Source of the DNA: Streptomyces sp. CB01201
GTDB taxonomy: Bacteria > Actinomycetota > Actinomycetes > Streptomycetales > Streptomycetaceae
Direction of reading: 5' to 3'
NCBI RefSeq assembly: GCF_002803085.1
Contig: NZ_NNBJ01000001.1
Span: forward strand, 761,040-825,039
Length of the DNA stretch: 64,000 nucleotides
Within the stretch, counting starts at the first letter, position 1, and each line of letters opens with the position of its first letter. The notes beneath the pieces were generated by a model. The model worked only from the letters and a program-made list of their open reading frames with translations, ran no database searches and had not been told where the DNA came from. The position numbers were made by a program, and so were the translations under genes. Shown one piece after another: positions 26,678 to 35,979 of this stretch.

Positions 26678-26691
26678 GCAACGAAAGTTGC
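26678..26691 (+). other. Small GNRA-loop hairpin before the methyltransferase gene
   Basis: GCAAC and GTTGC flank GAAA, giving a 5-bp hairpin about 32 nt before the methyltransferase start. It may lie in the 5' leader. Confidence 0.2.
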
Positions 26692-26723
26692 CGTGGCGGC
26701 CCGGCGGGCGCAGGCTCGTCCGC

Positions 26724-27644
26724 ATGAGCGCACACAACGATTCCGCACACGCACACGCACACGCCCACGCCCACGGTGACGGTCACCAGCACGGGGACCT
26801 CGACTGGGAGGTCATGGCCGCCCATCTGGTGAACAGCGGCGAGCTTCAGCTCCCGGTCCTGCGCCGGACGGCCGGTCGCCTGAGCGAACTGCTCGGACCG
26901 GAGCCGGAGGTCCGGCGGGTCCTCGACATCGGCAGCGGGCCGGGCGTGATGACCTGCGTACTGGCCGAGGCCTTCCCGGCCGCCGAGACGGTCGCGGTGG
27001 ACGGTACGCCCGCGCTCCTCACCCACACCCGGGACCGCGCCGCGCGGCTCGGCGTGGGCGAGCGCGTCACCGTCCGGCACGCGGAACTCCCCGACGGCCT
27101 GGACGGGGCACTCGGCACGGCCGACCTCATCTGGAGCAGCAAGGCCGTGCACCACATCGGCGACCAGCAGGGCGTTCTCGACGCGCTCGCCGGCGCCCTG
27201 AATCCCGGCGGACTGCTCGCCGTGGCGGAGGGCGGCCTGCCGACGCGCTTCCTTCCGCGTGACATCGGCACCGGTCGACCCGGACTCCAGGCGCGGCTCG
27301 ACGCCGCCCAGGAGTACTGGTTCGAGATCATGCGCTCCGAACTGCCCGGCAGCACGAGCGTGGCCGAGGACTGGCCCGCCATGTTCCGCCGCGCCGGGCT
27401 CACCGAGGTCGCGAGCTTCACGCTGCTCCTGGATCTGCCGGCGCCCCTGGGAGAGGCGGCCCGCACGTTCCTGCACACGCAGTTGACCCGCTTCCGGGAG
27501 ATGATGAGCGAAACCCTGGACGCGGACGACGTCAAGACCCTCGACCTGCTGCTGGACGCCGACGCGCCCGACGGCATCCTGCGCCGGAGCGACGCGTTCC
27601 TGCTGTCCGCCACCACGGTGTACACGGGCGTGCGCCCCGCGTGA
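26724..27644 (+). CDS. Class I SAM-dependent methyltransferase with His-rich N-terminus
   Basis: A 306-aa cytosolic enzyme. Motif I VLDIGSGPGVMTC and acidic post-I AVDGTPALL show the SAM site; DLIWSSKAVHHIG and NPGGLLAVAEGG follow, as in ubiE-like/methyltransf_25 enzymes. The N-terminus carries HAHAHAHAHGDGHQHGD, a metal-chelating tract coded by a CACACG simple repeat. The substrate is unknown. I take ATG 26724 since the tract then lies right at the N-terminus; no strong ribosome site is seen. Divergent from the cystathionine beta-synthase-like gene, so sulfur or SAM metabolism is a possible link (inference). Its stop abuts the stop of the lipoprotein gene. Confidence 0.85.
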   Translation: MSAHNDSAHAHAHAHAHGDGHQHGDLDWEVMAAHLVNSGELQLPVLRRTAGRLSELLGPEPEVRRVLDIGSGPGVMTCVLAEAFPAAETVAVDGTPALLTHTRDRAARLGVGERVTVRHAELPDGLDGALGTADLIWSSKAVHHIGDQQGVLDALAGALNPGGLLAVAEGGLPTRFLPRDIGTGRPGLQARLDAAQEYWFEIMRSELPGSTSVAEDWPAMFRRAGLTEVASFTLLLDLPAPLGEAARTFLHTQLTRFREMMSETLDADDVKTLDLLLDADAPDGILRRSDAFLLSATTVYTGVRPA

Positions 27645-29072
27645 CTACACCGCGACCCGCCCCTTCGCAAGGGCCCACTCGCGGTGGAGCGTGCCCAGCG
27701 GGATCCGGTGCTCGATGACCGGCGTGCCGAACAGGGACAGATGGAATTCGAGCCGGCCGCTCAGGTCGAAGCCGCCGAACACCGCCCACGTCGCACGGGC
27801 CGTCGCCTTGCCGTCGCTGGACGCGGCTGCCTTGGCGGCGCCCTCGCCGCGCAGATACGGGGCGAAGTCCGCGGTGACGCCGGCCGCTCCGTACAGGCCG
27901 ACGGAGGCCTCCGCACCGAGCGCGCCCTTGACGTTCCCGGCCGCCGAGACGCTCGCGTTCACCGGGGTGCTGTGCACGGCCGAGGTGCTGACCGGGGCCC
28001 AGCCCTTGCCCACCGCGTAGCTGCCGCCCACCCGGAAGTCGCCCTTGACGTTCTGCTGGACGTCGAGGGTGACGTGGCCGTCGGCCTCCACCTGGACGTA
28101 GCAGGTCAGGTCGAGGTTCACGACGACGGGCACCGGCCCCACCTGGATGACCGGAGCGCTGTGCAGTTTCGCGAACGGGATCCGCTGCGGAGTGCCCGTG
28201 CTCGCGGCGGCCCGGCCCTTGAGCGCCCACTGCGAGGACCAGGCGCCACTCATGCCGAGGAAGGCCGAACTCGGCCCGGCCCCAACGCCCTTGCCGCCGC
28301 CGTACGCGAACTCCACCTGCGGGGCGAGCTGGACGAAGCCGGAGACCGCGGCCGCGGCCGAGGCGGGGGCGCCCTCGGCGGTGTTCACCCCGGCGTTCAC
28401 ATCGAGGCGCAGATCGCCGAGGGGCAGCTTGGCGCCCTGCGGCCCGAATCGCGCGCCCTGACTCCCGGCCCACGAGAAGGTGACGCCCTTCATCAGGGGC
28501 ACCACGCGGACGGATGCGGGGTCGACCGGCACCCTGCCTTCGGCCCTGTCGTCCTGGAGGACGGAGTCGAGCGTGGTGGCGGCGGTCTTCACCTCGGTGC
28601 CGGCTTCGGTCCGGCCCACGACTTCGGTGACCTTGGCCAACAGCCCGTCGGGTGCGCCGGGTGCGGGCGCGCTGGCGATGACGTCGCCCACCGCGACGGA
28701 CTGGTCGGCGGGCCTGCCCGGCGTGGGGGAGTGGCTCGGCTGCGCGGTGCGGCGCGGCGGGCCGGTGTGGCTGGGCGCGGTGGCGGATATGACGGCGCGC
28801 CCGCTTGCCCTGTCGTACGAGGCGACCTTCAGCGGGGACCGCTCCGGCCGGCCCTTGCCGCCATGGGCGCGGGCCACCGCGGTCGGCGAGATCGAGCCCT
28901 GCGGGGCGGCGTCGACTTCGAGCTCCTGTGCCCCGCCGGCCGGCGTCGACGAGGGGGCGGCGGCACTTCCCGACCCGGCCGCCGGGGTGCCGGCGGGCGC
29001 TGAGCAGCCCGTGCCGGCCAGCGCGAGCGCGGTCAGGCCGGGGAGCAGGAGGCGTCTGGTGAGCGTGCGCAC
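27645..29072 (-). CDS. Putative secreted lipoprotein of unknown function
   Basis: A 475-aa protein with an export signal (RRLLLPGLTALALAGTGCSA) ending in a lipobox-like GTGC, so probably lipid-anchored outside the membrane. A low-complexity Ala/Ser/Pro stretch (25-60) precedes a body made of beta-rich, Gly/Ala/Val-rich segments (GVGAGPSSAFLGMSGAW, VNASVSAAGNVKGALGAEAS). I recognise no family. GAAGG lies about 11 nt before GTG 29072. It converges end to end with the methyltransferase gene. The 136-bp gap to the amidase stop on its upstream side presumably holds its promoter. Confidence 0.75.
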   Translation of the reverse strand: MRTLTRRLLLPGLTALALAGTGCSAPAGTPAAGSGSAAAPSSTPAGGAQELEVDAAPQGSISPTAVARAHGGKGRPERSPLKVASYDRASGRAVISATAPSHTGPPRRTAQPSHSPTPGRPADQSVAVGDVIASAPAPGAPDGLLAKVTEVVGRTEAGTEVKTAATTLDSVLQDDRAEGRVPVDPASVRVVPLMKGVTFSWAGSQGARFGPQGAKLPLGDLRLDVNAGVNTAEGAPASAAAAVSGFVQLAPQVEFAYGGGKGVGAGPSSAFLGMSGAWSSQWALKGRAAASTGTPQRIPFAKLHSAPVIQVGPVPVVVNLDLTCYVQVEADGHVTLDVQQNVKGDFRVGGSYAVGKGWAPVSTSAVHSTPVNASVSAAGNVKGALGAEASVGLYGAAGVTADFAPYLRGEGAAKAAASSDGKATARATWAVFGGFDLSGRLEFHLSLFGTPVIEHRIPLGTLHREWALAKGRVAV

Positions 29073-29208
29073 GTAGGGGTGACCTTCAAGTTGGGGGAGT
29101 GGTCGCTACCGACGGGTAACGCGAAGATGATCATGCCATGCCCGTACGGCCCCGGTCATCCCCGGATCCCTCCAACTCAGGTGCTCCGTAAGGCTGTTGA
29201 AGGTTCAC

Positions 29209-30600
29209 CTACGGCTGGCGACCGGGCGTCTTCGGGGGTGCCGTGCGCCGCCAGGGGTGCAGCGCCTCCAACTCGGCAGCCAGATCGAGGAGTTGGTGCT
29301 CCGATCCCGGACGCCCGACGAGCTGGACCGAACCCGGAAGCCCCGACGGCAGTGAGCCGAACGGCATCGCGAGCGCCGGGCGGCCGGAGAGGTTCCACGG
29401 CGGGGTCATCGGCGAGCAGGCGGTGTTGGCCAGCATGTTGGCCAGCCAGCCGCGCTCGTGCCAGGCGTCGGCCGCCGGCCCCGGGCGGGCGAGGGCCGGG
29501 GTGAGCAGGACGTCGTACTCCGCGAAGAACGGCTCCAGGCGTTCGTTCAGCGCCGCGCGGTGATCCCCGCGCAGCATGCCGAGCCGCCCGGCGAGGCGCC
29601 CCACCTGGGCGTGCCGCCGGGTGCGCGGGGCAAGCAGGCGGGGGTCGAGCCCCTCGGCGTCCTGCGCGACCCCGCCGGTCCAGCGGGCGAGAACGACCGT
29701 GCCGAAGGACAGCGGGTAGGGCGGATGGGCGGTCACCACCCGGTGGCCCGCGCCCGAGAGGGTACGCGCGGCCCGGCGGGCGAGCGCCGCATGCGCGGTC
29801 CCCACGCGCACCCCCAGGATCGGACTGCGCGCGGAACAGGCGATGTTGAGCCTGCGCGGGGCGGCCGGCCCGCTCCGGGCCGGACCGCCCGAGCCGTCCG
29901 GCCCGACCGCCTCGTCGGCGAGCACCGAGAACATCAGCCGGGCGTCCGCGGCGGTCGTCGCCAGCGGGCCGTGCTCCGACATCCCGAACCACCCGCCGCC
30001 GAGCTCGAAGGGGATGCGCCCGGTGCCCGGCTTGAGGCCGACGAGCCCGCAGTGCGCGGCGGGTATGCGAAGCGAGCCCATGCCGTCGTTGCCGAGCGCG
30101 ATGGGCACGAGTCCTGCCGCCACCGCGGCCGCGCTGCCGCCGGACGAGCCGCCCGCCGTGCGGGTCGGGTCCCACGGGTTGCGCGCCGTGCCGTGCACCC
30201 CGTCCGTCGTGCCGAAGACGCACAGCTCGGGCACCTGGGTCAGCCCCACCACCACCGCGCCCGCCGCCCGCAGCCGGGCCACGGTCACATGGTCGGCGGT
30301 GGCCGGGGCGCTGGAGGTGGCCGCCGAACCGTTGCGGGTGCTCTCGCCGCGCACCGGAAGATTGTCCTTGACGGCCACCGGCACGCCCGCGAGCGGGAGT
30401 CGGCCCAGGTCCGTTCGGCTGCCGACCGCGTCGGCCTCCGCGAGCGCGGTGCTGGCGCGCACCACGCGGAACGCCCCGACGCGCTCGTTGCCCTCGGCGA
30501 TGCGGGCCAGGTGGTCGGCCACCACCTCCCGGGGTGTGACCTCCTTGCGGCGCACCGCCTCGGCTATCTCGACGGCGGTCCGGCCTGCCCACTTCGTCAC
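29209..30600 (-). CDS. Amidase of the amidase-signature family
   Basis: A 463-aa hydrolase with the complete Ser-cisSer-Lys triad: Lys in VAVKDNLPVRG (about residue 73), cis-Ser and nucleophile in GGSSGGSAAAVAAGLVPIA, followed by GNDGMGSLRIPAAHCGL. It cleaves carboxamides to acid and ammonia; which amide is unknown. GAGGAG is 5 nt before GTG 30600. It lies 104 bp downstream of the LysR gene on the same strand, which may regulate or be co-transcribed with it. No GatC or GatB partner is nearby, so this is not the tRNA amidotransferase. Confidence 0.92.
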   Translation of the reverse strand: MTKWAGRTAVEIAEAVRRKEVTPREVVADHLARIAEGNERVGAFRVVRASTALAEADAVGSRTDLGRLPLAGVPVAVKDNLPVRGESTRNGSAATSSAPATADHVTVARLRAAGAVVVGLTQVPELCVFGTTDGVHGTARNPWDPTRTAGGSSGGSAAAVAAGLVPIALGNDGMGSLRIPAAHCGLVGLKPGTGRIPFELGGGWFGMSEHGPLATTAADARLMFSVLADEAVGPDGSGGPARSGPAAPRRLNIACSARSPILGVRVGTAHAALARRAARTLSGAGHRVVTAHPPYPLSFGTVVLARWTGGVAQDAEGLDPRLLAPRTRRHAQVGRLAGRLGMLRGDHRAALNERLEPFFAEYDVLLTPALARPGPAADAWHERGWLANMLANTACSPMTPPWNLSGRPALAMPFGSLPSGLPGSVQLVGRPGSEHQLLDLAAELEALHPWRRTAPPKTPGRQP

Positions 30601-30704
30601 GGTGGCTCCTCGTTGCTGGTGGGGTCACGAAGGCTGAGGAAGCCACTGTGTACGGTCGTACGCCCCCTGTCGATACCGCGATCTTCGACGCCGCCCACGA
30701 CCGG

Positions 30705-31691
30705 TCAAGTCCGGTGGAACGACTCGCCGTCGGCGCCGAAGCGTTGTGCGGATGTCGTCCTGCTCACCCAACTGGGCGTCCAGAATGGGGAGTTGGGGGA
30801 CGGGGAAGGCTCGGCGCAATCGAGGTACCGGCGCAGCGCGGCGAGTGAGGGATGCGGGTTGTCGCTGTGCCAGATCAGGGAGTGCGGGTAGACCGGAGTG
30901 GGATCGAGGAGGGGAATGCGCCGCAGGCCCTGATCGGCGGGCCAGGCGAACCGGGTCTGCTCGCCCACGAGGGTCGCCAGCACGGCGGAGTCGGCGATGG
31001 TGTCAAGGAGCGGCTCGGTGCCGAAGTCGGGTCCTGTCGCCTCGATGGTGAGCCCGAAGGCCGCCGCGAGCGCGTCGTAGTAGGCCGCCCACTCGGTTCC
31101 CGCGACCAGGCCGGGCATCCAGATCCGATGGCCGACGAGATCGGCGGGGGCGACCGCGCGGGCCTGGGCCAGGGGGTGGCCCGGCCCGGTCAACAGCTGT
31201 ACGGGCTCGTCGTGCACCCGGGCGGTCTCGATCCCGTCGGGCAGTTCCCGCGCCGGCCGGGTGACCGCGCGGAAGGACGTGTCGATCGTGCCGGAGCGCA
31301 CGGCGGCGAAGGCCGCGTCCGCGTCGAACAGCGTCACCACGTCGAGTTCGGTCGCGGGGTGTGCGCGGTGGAAGCCGCGCAGCAGATCGGCGGGCGCGAG
31401 ACGGCGGCCGATCACATCGACGCGCAGCGCGCGGTGGCCGGGCCGCACCGAGGCCGCCGCCCGCTCCTCGGCCTGGAGCAGCGCGCGGGCGTGCGGCAGG
31501 AAGGCCTGGCCGTCGATGGTCGGCCGGGCCCCGGACGCGGTGCGGGTCAAGAGCCGCACCCCGAGGTCCTTCTCCAGCGCGGCGATGCGCTTGGAGACGG
31601 CCTGCTGGCTGATCGCGAGATCGGCGGCGGCCCGCTGGAACTGACCCGCGTCCGCGACGGCGACGAAAGTGCGTACGGCGTTGAGATCCAC
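30705..31691 (-). CDS. LysR-family transcriptional regulator
   Basis: A 328-aa regulator: N-terminal winged helix-turn-helix (MDLNAVRTFVAVADAGQF then SQQAVSKRIAALEKDLG, residues 1-60) and a LysR substrate-binding domain (85-300). GTG 31691 has AGGA 9 nt upstream and gives the standard N-terminus. It is divergent from an MFS exporter gene and 104 bp upstream of the amidase on its own strand; either may be its target. A 10-bp palindrome (CTCCGCGGAG, 31712-31721) lies 21 bp before the start. Confidence 0.93.
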   Translation of the reverse strand: MDLNAVRTFVAVADAGQFQRAAADLAISQQAVSKRIAALEKDLGVRLLTRTASGARPTIDGQAFLPHARALLQAEERAAASVRPGHRALRVDVIGRRLAPADLLRGFHRAHPATELDVVTLFDADAAFAAVRSGTIDTSFRAVTRPARELPDGIETARVHDEPVQLLTGPGHPLAQARAVAPADLVGHRIWMPGLVAGTEWAAYYDALAAAFGLTIEATGPDFGTEPLLDTIADSAVLATLVGEQTRFAWPADQGLRRIPLLDPTPVYPHSLIWHSDNPHPSLAALRRYLDCAEPSPSPNSPFWTPSWVSRTTSAQRFGADGESFHRT

Positions 31692-31920
31692 GCCCGGGGA
31701 TCCTAGGGCATCTCCGCGGAGCGGGACCGGGTGCGTCGGATCCCGGGCCGCCCCGGGCGGCGGATCGGCCGGGCCGGCCTGGTGCACAATGCCTGGTTGT
31801 GGCTTTCCGCCGGACCGGTTGTTTGACCTGCCCCGGTGCCGGTCGCTTGGATCTCACGGGTCAACGTGGGGTTGTTCCACCGGGACGGGGCGTGCGGGTC
31901 GGGTGAAAGGTGTGCTGGGC

Positions 31921-33180
31921 ATGGCGGGCAGGCGGCGGTCGCTGGGGCGGCAGTTCGGATGGCTGTGGGCCGCGTACGGGGTGAGCACGGTCGGCACGAT
32001 GCTGGCGTTCGACGCGTTCCCCCTGATCGCCATCCTGGTCCTGCACGCCGGACCCGCCGCCGTGTCGGCGCTCGCCGCCGCGGGGCTGGCGGTCGGGACG
32101 GTGCTGGCGGTGCCGCTCGGACCGTGGGTCGAGTTCCGCCCCAAACGGCCGGTGATGGTCGCGATGGACCTGATCCGGTTCGCCGCCGTCCTCAGCATCC
32201 CCGTCGCCTTCGCGCTCGGACTGCTCGGTTTCGTCCAGCTGGTCGTCGTCTCCGTCGTCGTCGGCGCGGCCGACATCGCCTTCAGGGCGGCCGGCGGGGC
32301 CCACCTCAAGGCGCTCGTCGCGCCCGAGGACCTGCTCGTCGCGAACGGCCGGTTCGAGTCCACCGCCTGGACCGCCACCATGATCGGACCGCCGCTCGGC
32401 GGGTTCGCGATCGGCGCCTTCGGCCCGGTGGCCACCGTGACGGCCGACGCGATCAGCTATCTGCTGTCGGCCCTGGGCATCCGGGCGATCGGCGGCAAGG
32501 AGGCACCGCCGCCGGTAAGGACCGGAACGTCCGCACGGCTGCGGCGAGCCGATCTGCTCGAAGGGTGGCGGCACATCCTGACGCACCCCTCGCTGCGTCC
32601 CCTGCTGTTCAACACGATCCTGGTGAACGGGTTGATCATGACAACGGCCCCATTGCTCGCCACGCTCATGCTCGGCTCCCTTGGCTTCGCGCCCTGGCAG
32701 TACGGCCTCGCGTTCGGGGCCTCGTGCATCGGCGGCCTCATCGGCTCACGCCTCGCGCGCCGGCTCGTCGCCCGGTTCGGCCAGCGCAGGATCCTGCTGT
32801 TCTCCGGGGCGCTGCGCGCCTGCTGGGTGCCCTGGCTCGCGTTCACCGGCCCCGGCGTGGGCGGTCTCGTGCTGGTCGCCACGGTCGAGCTGGGCCTGAT
32901 CACCTGCTGTGGGATCTTCAACCCGGTGTTCGCGACCTACCGCCTGGAACAGACCGACACGGACCGCGTGGCCCGCACCCTGTCGGCCTGGACGGTCGCC
33001 AGCAAGGCGGCCATCGCGACCCTGACCGCGCTTGGAGGCGTCCTGGCCGGCCTGACCGGCCCGCGCACCGCGATCTTCGTCGCCGGTGTCCTCATACTGG
33101 CCACCCCGCTCCTGCTGCCCCGGGCCGCCCGCACCCCGGGCATCGAGCCGGCGCCCGCTCCGGCCCCGAGCGCGGGCTGA
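31921..33180 (+). CDS. MFS transporter, probable drug/secondary metabolite exporter
   Basis: A 419-aa transporter with about 12 membrane segments, starting MAGRRRSLGRQFGWLWAAYG. The pattern fits the MFS_3 (transmembrane secretion effector, MefA/Bcr-like) group: VSTVGTMLAFDAFPLIAILV, FRAAGGAHLKALV, GSRLARRLVARFGQRR. ATG 31921 has AAAGG 10 nt upstream. Divergent from LysR, so possibly under its control. The stop is 41 bp from the convergent glutaminase stop. Confidence 0.87.
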   Translation: MAGRRRSLGRQFGWLWAAYGVSTVGTMLAFDAFPLIAILVLHAGPAAVSALAAAGLAVGTVLAVPLGPWVEFRPKRPVMVAMDLIRFAAVLSIPVAFALGLLGFVQLVVVSVVVGAADIAFRAAGGAHLKALVAPEDLLVANGRFESTAWTATMIGPPLGGFAIGAFGPVATVTADAISYLLSALGIRAIGGKEAPPPVRTGTSARLRRADLLEGWRHILTHPSLRPLLFNTILVNGLIMTTAPLLATLMLGSLGFAPWQYGLAFGASCIGGLIGSRLARRLVARFGQRRILLFSGALRACWVPWLAFTGPGVGGLVLVATVELGLITCCGIFNPVFATYRLEQTDTDRVARTLSAWTVASKAAIATLTALGGVLAGLTGPRTAIFVAGVLILATPLLLPRAARTPGIEPAPAPAPSAG

Positions 33181-33221
33181 GCACACGGGCACGGGGCAAT
33201 GACGGATGCCCTGACGGCCCG

Positions 33222-34139
33222 TCAGAAAACAGACAGCCCGGTCAGGGTGGTGAAGCGGTCCAGGGCCGCCACTCCGGCCACCGAGTTGCCTCGCTCGTCG
33301 AGGCCGGGGCTCCAGACGCAGAGGGTGCAGCGGCCGGGGACCACGGCGATGATGCCGCCGCCGACCCCGCTCTTGCCGGGCAGGCCCACGCGATGGGCGA
33401 AGTCGCCCGCCGCGTCGTAGGTGCCGCAGGTCAGCATGACCGCGTTGATCTGCTTTGCCCGGCTGCGGGTCAGCAGGGAGGAGCCGTCGGCCAGTATCCC
33501 GTGCCGGGCAAGGAAGCCGGAGGCCCGTGCGAGGTCCGCGCAGGACGCCTCCAGGGCGCACTGGCGGATGTACTGGTCGAGGAGTTCGGGGACCGGCGTG
33601 GAGATGTTGCCGTACGAGGCCATGAAGTGGGCGAGCGCCGCGTTGCGGTCGCTGTGGGCGGCCTCGGAGGCGCGGACCTGCTCGTTGTAGCCGAGGCGCG
33701 GGTTGCCGGACTCGGTGCGCAGGAAGGTCCGCAGGGTGCCGGCCGCGTCTTTGGTCAGGGACTGGAGGCGGTCGGTGACGACGAGGGCACCCGCGTTGAT
33801 GAACGGGTTGCGTGGGATTCCGGCCTCGTACTCCAGCTGCACCAGGGAGTTGAAGGGATTGCCGGAGGGCTCACGGCCGACGTGCTCCCACAGCTCCTCG
33901 CCCTCGCGCGCGAGACACAGCGCGAGGGTGAAGACCTTGGTGATGGACTGCGTGGAGAAGGGCTGCTGCCAGTCGCCGACCCCGTACACCGTGCCGTCGA
34001 GCTCGGCGACCGCCATCCCGAAGCGCTGGGGATCGGCCGAGGCGAGCACGGGGATGTAGTCGGCCGGGCGGCCGCGCCCCGGGGTGGCCGCGATCTCGGT
34101 GGCGATGCGGTCCAGGACCGACTGGAAGGACGAGGACAC
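33222..34139 (-). CDS. glsA: Glutaminase A
   Basis: Hydrolyses L-glutamine to glutamate and ammonia. The 305 aa match the family length. FSTQSITKVFTLA holds the catalytic Ser-x-x-Lys, and NPFINAGALVV, YEAGIPRNPF, AHSDRNAALAHFMASYGN and GLPGKSGVGGGI are all family motifs. GTG 34139 has GGAG 10 nt upstream; in-frame starts further up (to 34208) would only add non-conserved residues and cross the upstream terminator. The gene lies after the ProP-like transporter, but a strong hairpin separates them. Confidence 0.95.
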   Translation of the reverse strand: MSSSFQSVLDRIATEIAATPGRGRPADYIPVLASADPQRFGMAVAELDGTVYGVGDWQQPFSTQSITKVFTLALCLAREGEELWEHVGREPSGNPFNSLVQLEYEAGIPRNPFINAGALVVTDRLQSLTKDAAGTLRTFLRTESGNPRLGYNEQVRASEAAHSDRNAALAHFMASYGNISTPVPELLDQYIRQCALEASCADLARASGFLARHGILADGSSLLTRSRAKQINAVMLTCGTYDAAGDFAHRVGLPGKSGVGGGIIAVVPGRCTLCVWSPGLDERGNSVAGVAALDRFTTLTGLSVF

Positions 34140-34192
34140 GCTCAACTTGCTCCGGATTCCTGCGGCACAGCACGACTGACTCACCCTACGGC

Positions 34193-34238
34193 AGAGGCCG
34201 CACCCCACCGCGCAGGCGATCAGTGGGGTGCGGCCTCT
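34193..34238. terminator. Terminator between the MHS transporter and glutaminase genes
   Basis: A perfect 16-bp inverted repeat (34193-34208 and 34223-34238) with a 14-nt loop lies 22 bp after the transporter stop. It implies that glutaminase has its own promoter. Confidence 0.85.
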
Positions 34239-34259
34239 CGGCGGTGTCGTCGTACGCCG

Positions 34260-35717
34260 TCAGGCGCGCGAGGCGGCGACGAGTTCCGCCGCCTCCTCGG
34301 CCGTGGCGACGGACGGCGGGGAGCCCTCCAACGGCTTGCGTGCCGTCTCCGTCATGGCGAGCGCGGCGATCAGGCCGACGAGGCCGGCCAGCATCGTGTA
34401 GAACGCCGGCATCAGGTCGTTGCCGGTGGCCCCGATCAGACCCTGGACCACCAGCGGCGTCGTACCGCCGAACAGGGACACCGAGATGTTGAACCCGATG
34501 GAGAGCGAGCCGTAGCGGATCGCCGTCGGGAAGAGGGCCGGCAGCGCCGAGGACATGGTGCCCATGTAGCAGACCAGGGCCAGACCCAGGGCGAGCAGTC
34601 CGGTGAACACCGCGACGGTGCTGCCCTGCTTGATGAGCAGGAAGCTGGGCACCGCGAGCACGATGAAGCCGATGGAGCCGCCGATGAGGACCGGCTTGCG
34701 GCCGACCCGGTCGGAGAGGCGGCCGACCGCATTGATGATCGCCATCAGCACGATCATCACGATCACGATGGACATCAGGCCGGTGGTCTCGTTGAAGCCC
34801 TGCGTCGAGAGGTACGTGGGCATGTACGAGAGCAGCATGTAGTCGGTGATGTTGAACGCCGCCACCAGCGCCAGGCACAGCAGCATCGCGCGGCCGTTGC
34901 CGAAGAGGATGCGCTTGAGGGGCAGCTTCTCGCGCTCCCGGTCGGAGGAGCCGTTCTCCTCCAGCTTCTTGAAGGCCGGGGACTCGTCGAGCTTCAACCG
35001 GAGGTAGAGGCCGACGAGACCGAGCGGGCCCGCCACCAGGAACGGGATCCGCCAGCCCCACTGCTGCATCGCGTCGTCGCTCAGGAACACGGTGAGGGCG
35101 GTCACGAGCGAGGCGGCCACGGTGTAGCCGATCAGGGTGCCGAACTCCAGGAAGGACCCCCAGAACCCGCGGCGCTTGTCCGGCGCGTACTCCGCGATGA
35201 AGGTGGCCGCGCCGCCGTACTCGCCGCCGGTCGAGAAGCCCTGGACCATGCGGCACAGGATCAGCAGCACCGGCGCCCAGATGCCGATGGTGGCGTAGCT
35301 GGGGATCAGGCCGATCGACAGGGTCGCCGCGGCCATCATGATCATGGTCAGGGCGAGGATCTTCTTCCGGCCGACCCGGTCGCCGAGCGGCCCGAAGAAC
35401 ATGCCGCCGAGCGGCCGGACCAGGAAAGCGGCGGCGAACGTCGCCAGCGACGCGATGACCTGCATGGTGTCGCCGGCGCCGGAGAAGAAGACCTTGCCGA
35501 TGACGACGGCGAGGTAGGAGTAGACACCGAAGTCGAACCACTCCATGGCGTTGCCGAGGGCGGTGGCCTTGACGGCGCGCTTGACCGCGGCCTCGTCGGT
35601 CACGGTGATGTCCGAGCGGCGCAGCGCTGGGTTACGCCTGCGGTGGACCGCCCGGAACAGGGAACGGTGCCGGGTGACTGCCTCAGGCTCTGGCTGTTGA
35701 TCCTCGGTGCTCAGCAC
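34260..35717 (-). CDS. MFS transporter of the metabolite:H+ symporter family (ProP-like)
   Basis: A 485-aa transporter with 12 membrane segments. ATALGNAMEWFDFGVYSYLA is the hallmark first helix of the MHS family (ProP, KgtP, ShiA), followed by FLVRPLGGMFFGPLGDRVGRK and GFSTGGEYGGAATFIAEYAP. Uptake of proline/betaine, an organic acid or similar with protons is expected. A charged N-terminal extension of about 45 residues precedes helix 1, so the start (GTG 35717, with GAGAGAG upstream) could lie further in. A terminator separates it from glutaminase. Confidence 0.92.
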   Translation of the reverse strand: MLSTEDQQPEPEAVTRHRSLFRAVHRRRNPALRRSDITVTDEAAVKRAVKATALGNAMEWFDFGVYSYLAVVIGKVFFSGAGDTMQVIASLATFAAAFLVRPLGGMFFGPLGDRVGRKKILALTMIMMAAATLSIGLIPSYATIGIWAPVLLILCRMVQGFSTGGEYGGAATFIAEYAPDKRRGFWGSFLEFGTLIGYTVAASLVTALTVFLSDDAMQQWGWRIPFLVAGPLGLVGLYLRLKLDESPAFKKLEENGSSDREREKLPLKRILFGNGRAMLLCLALVAAFNITDYMLLSYMPTYLSTQGFNETTGLMSIVIVMIVLMAIINAVGRLSDRVGRKPVLIGGSIGFIVLAVPSFLLIKQGSTVAVFTGLLALGLALVCYMGTMSSALPALFPTAIRYGSLSIGFNISVSLFGGTTPLVVQGLIGATGNDLMPAFYTMLAGLVGLIAALAMTETARKPLEGSPPSVATAEEAAELVAASRA

Positions 35718-35904
35718 GCAACGTCTCTCTCGCTCGACAACAGAAGGGTGCGCCCTACATGGAACTCCCTCCGGGCGGCGCGATCACACGGTGAAAGTCC
35801 TTGATCGCCGGACCAAAGCCCGCGGTGACGGCAGGGCTTTGGTCCTCAACGCGACATAAGGGACACGTGTGAGGTGAGGGAGGGGGAGCTGGGAGTCCGA
35901 CGAC

Positions 35905-35979
35905 TCAGCCGTCGACGACGTCCCTGGCGGCGTTCTCGACGTTGCCCTGTGTACGTGGGGCCCGATCGTCGCTCGTCAT
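35905..35979 (-). CDS. Possible 24-aa small protein
   Basis: ATG 35979 is preceded by GGAGG with 6-nt spacing, an ideal ribosome site, and opens a 24-codon frame (MTSDDRAPRTQGNVENAARD then VVDG) ending TGA. The peptide is acidic and could form one helix. I know no family. It lies in the 550-bp gap between the MHS transporter and the phosphotransferase genes; the rest of that gap shows only the 9-bp repeat listed separately. Confidence 0.4.
   Translation of the reverse strand: MTSDDRAPRTQGNVENAARDVVDG

Noticed and set aside
29209..30600. GatA subunit of the tRNA amidotransferase
   Set aside because: No gatB or gatC neighbours; sequence order and context fit a general amidase.
31836..35804. 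Very long plus-strand frame over MFS, glutaminase and ProP-like genes
   Set aside because: The three real genes in other frames have full family motifs; the long frame is His/Arg/Gln-rich antisense or out-of-phase text.
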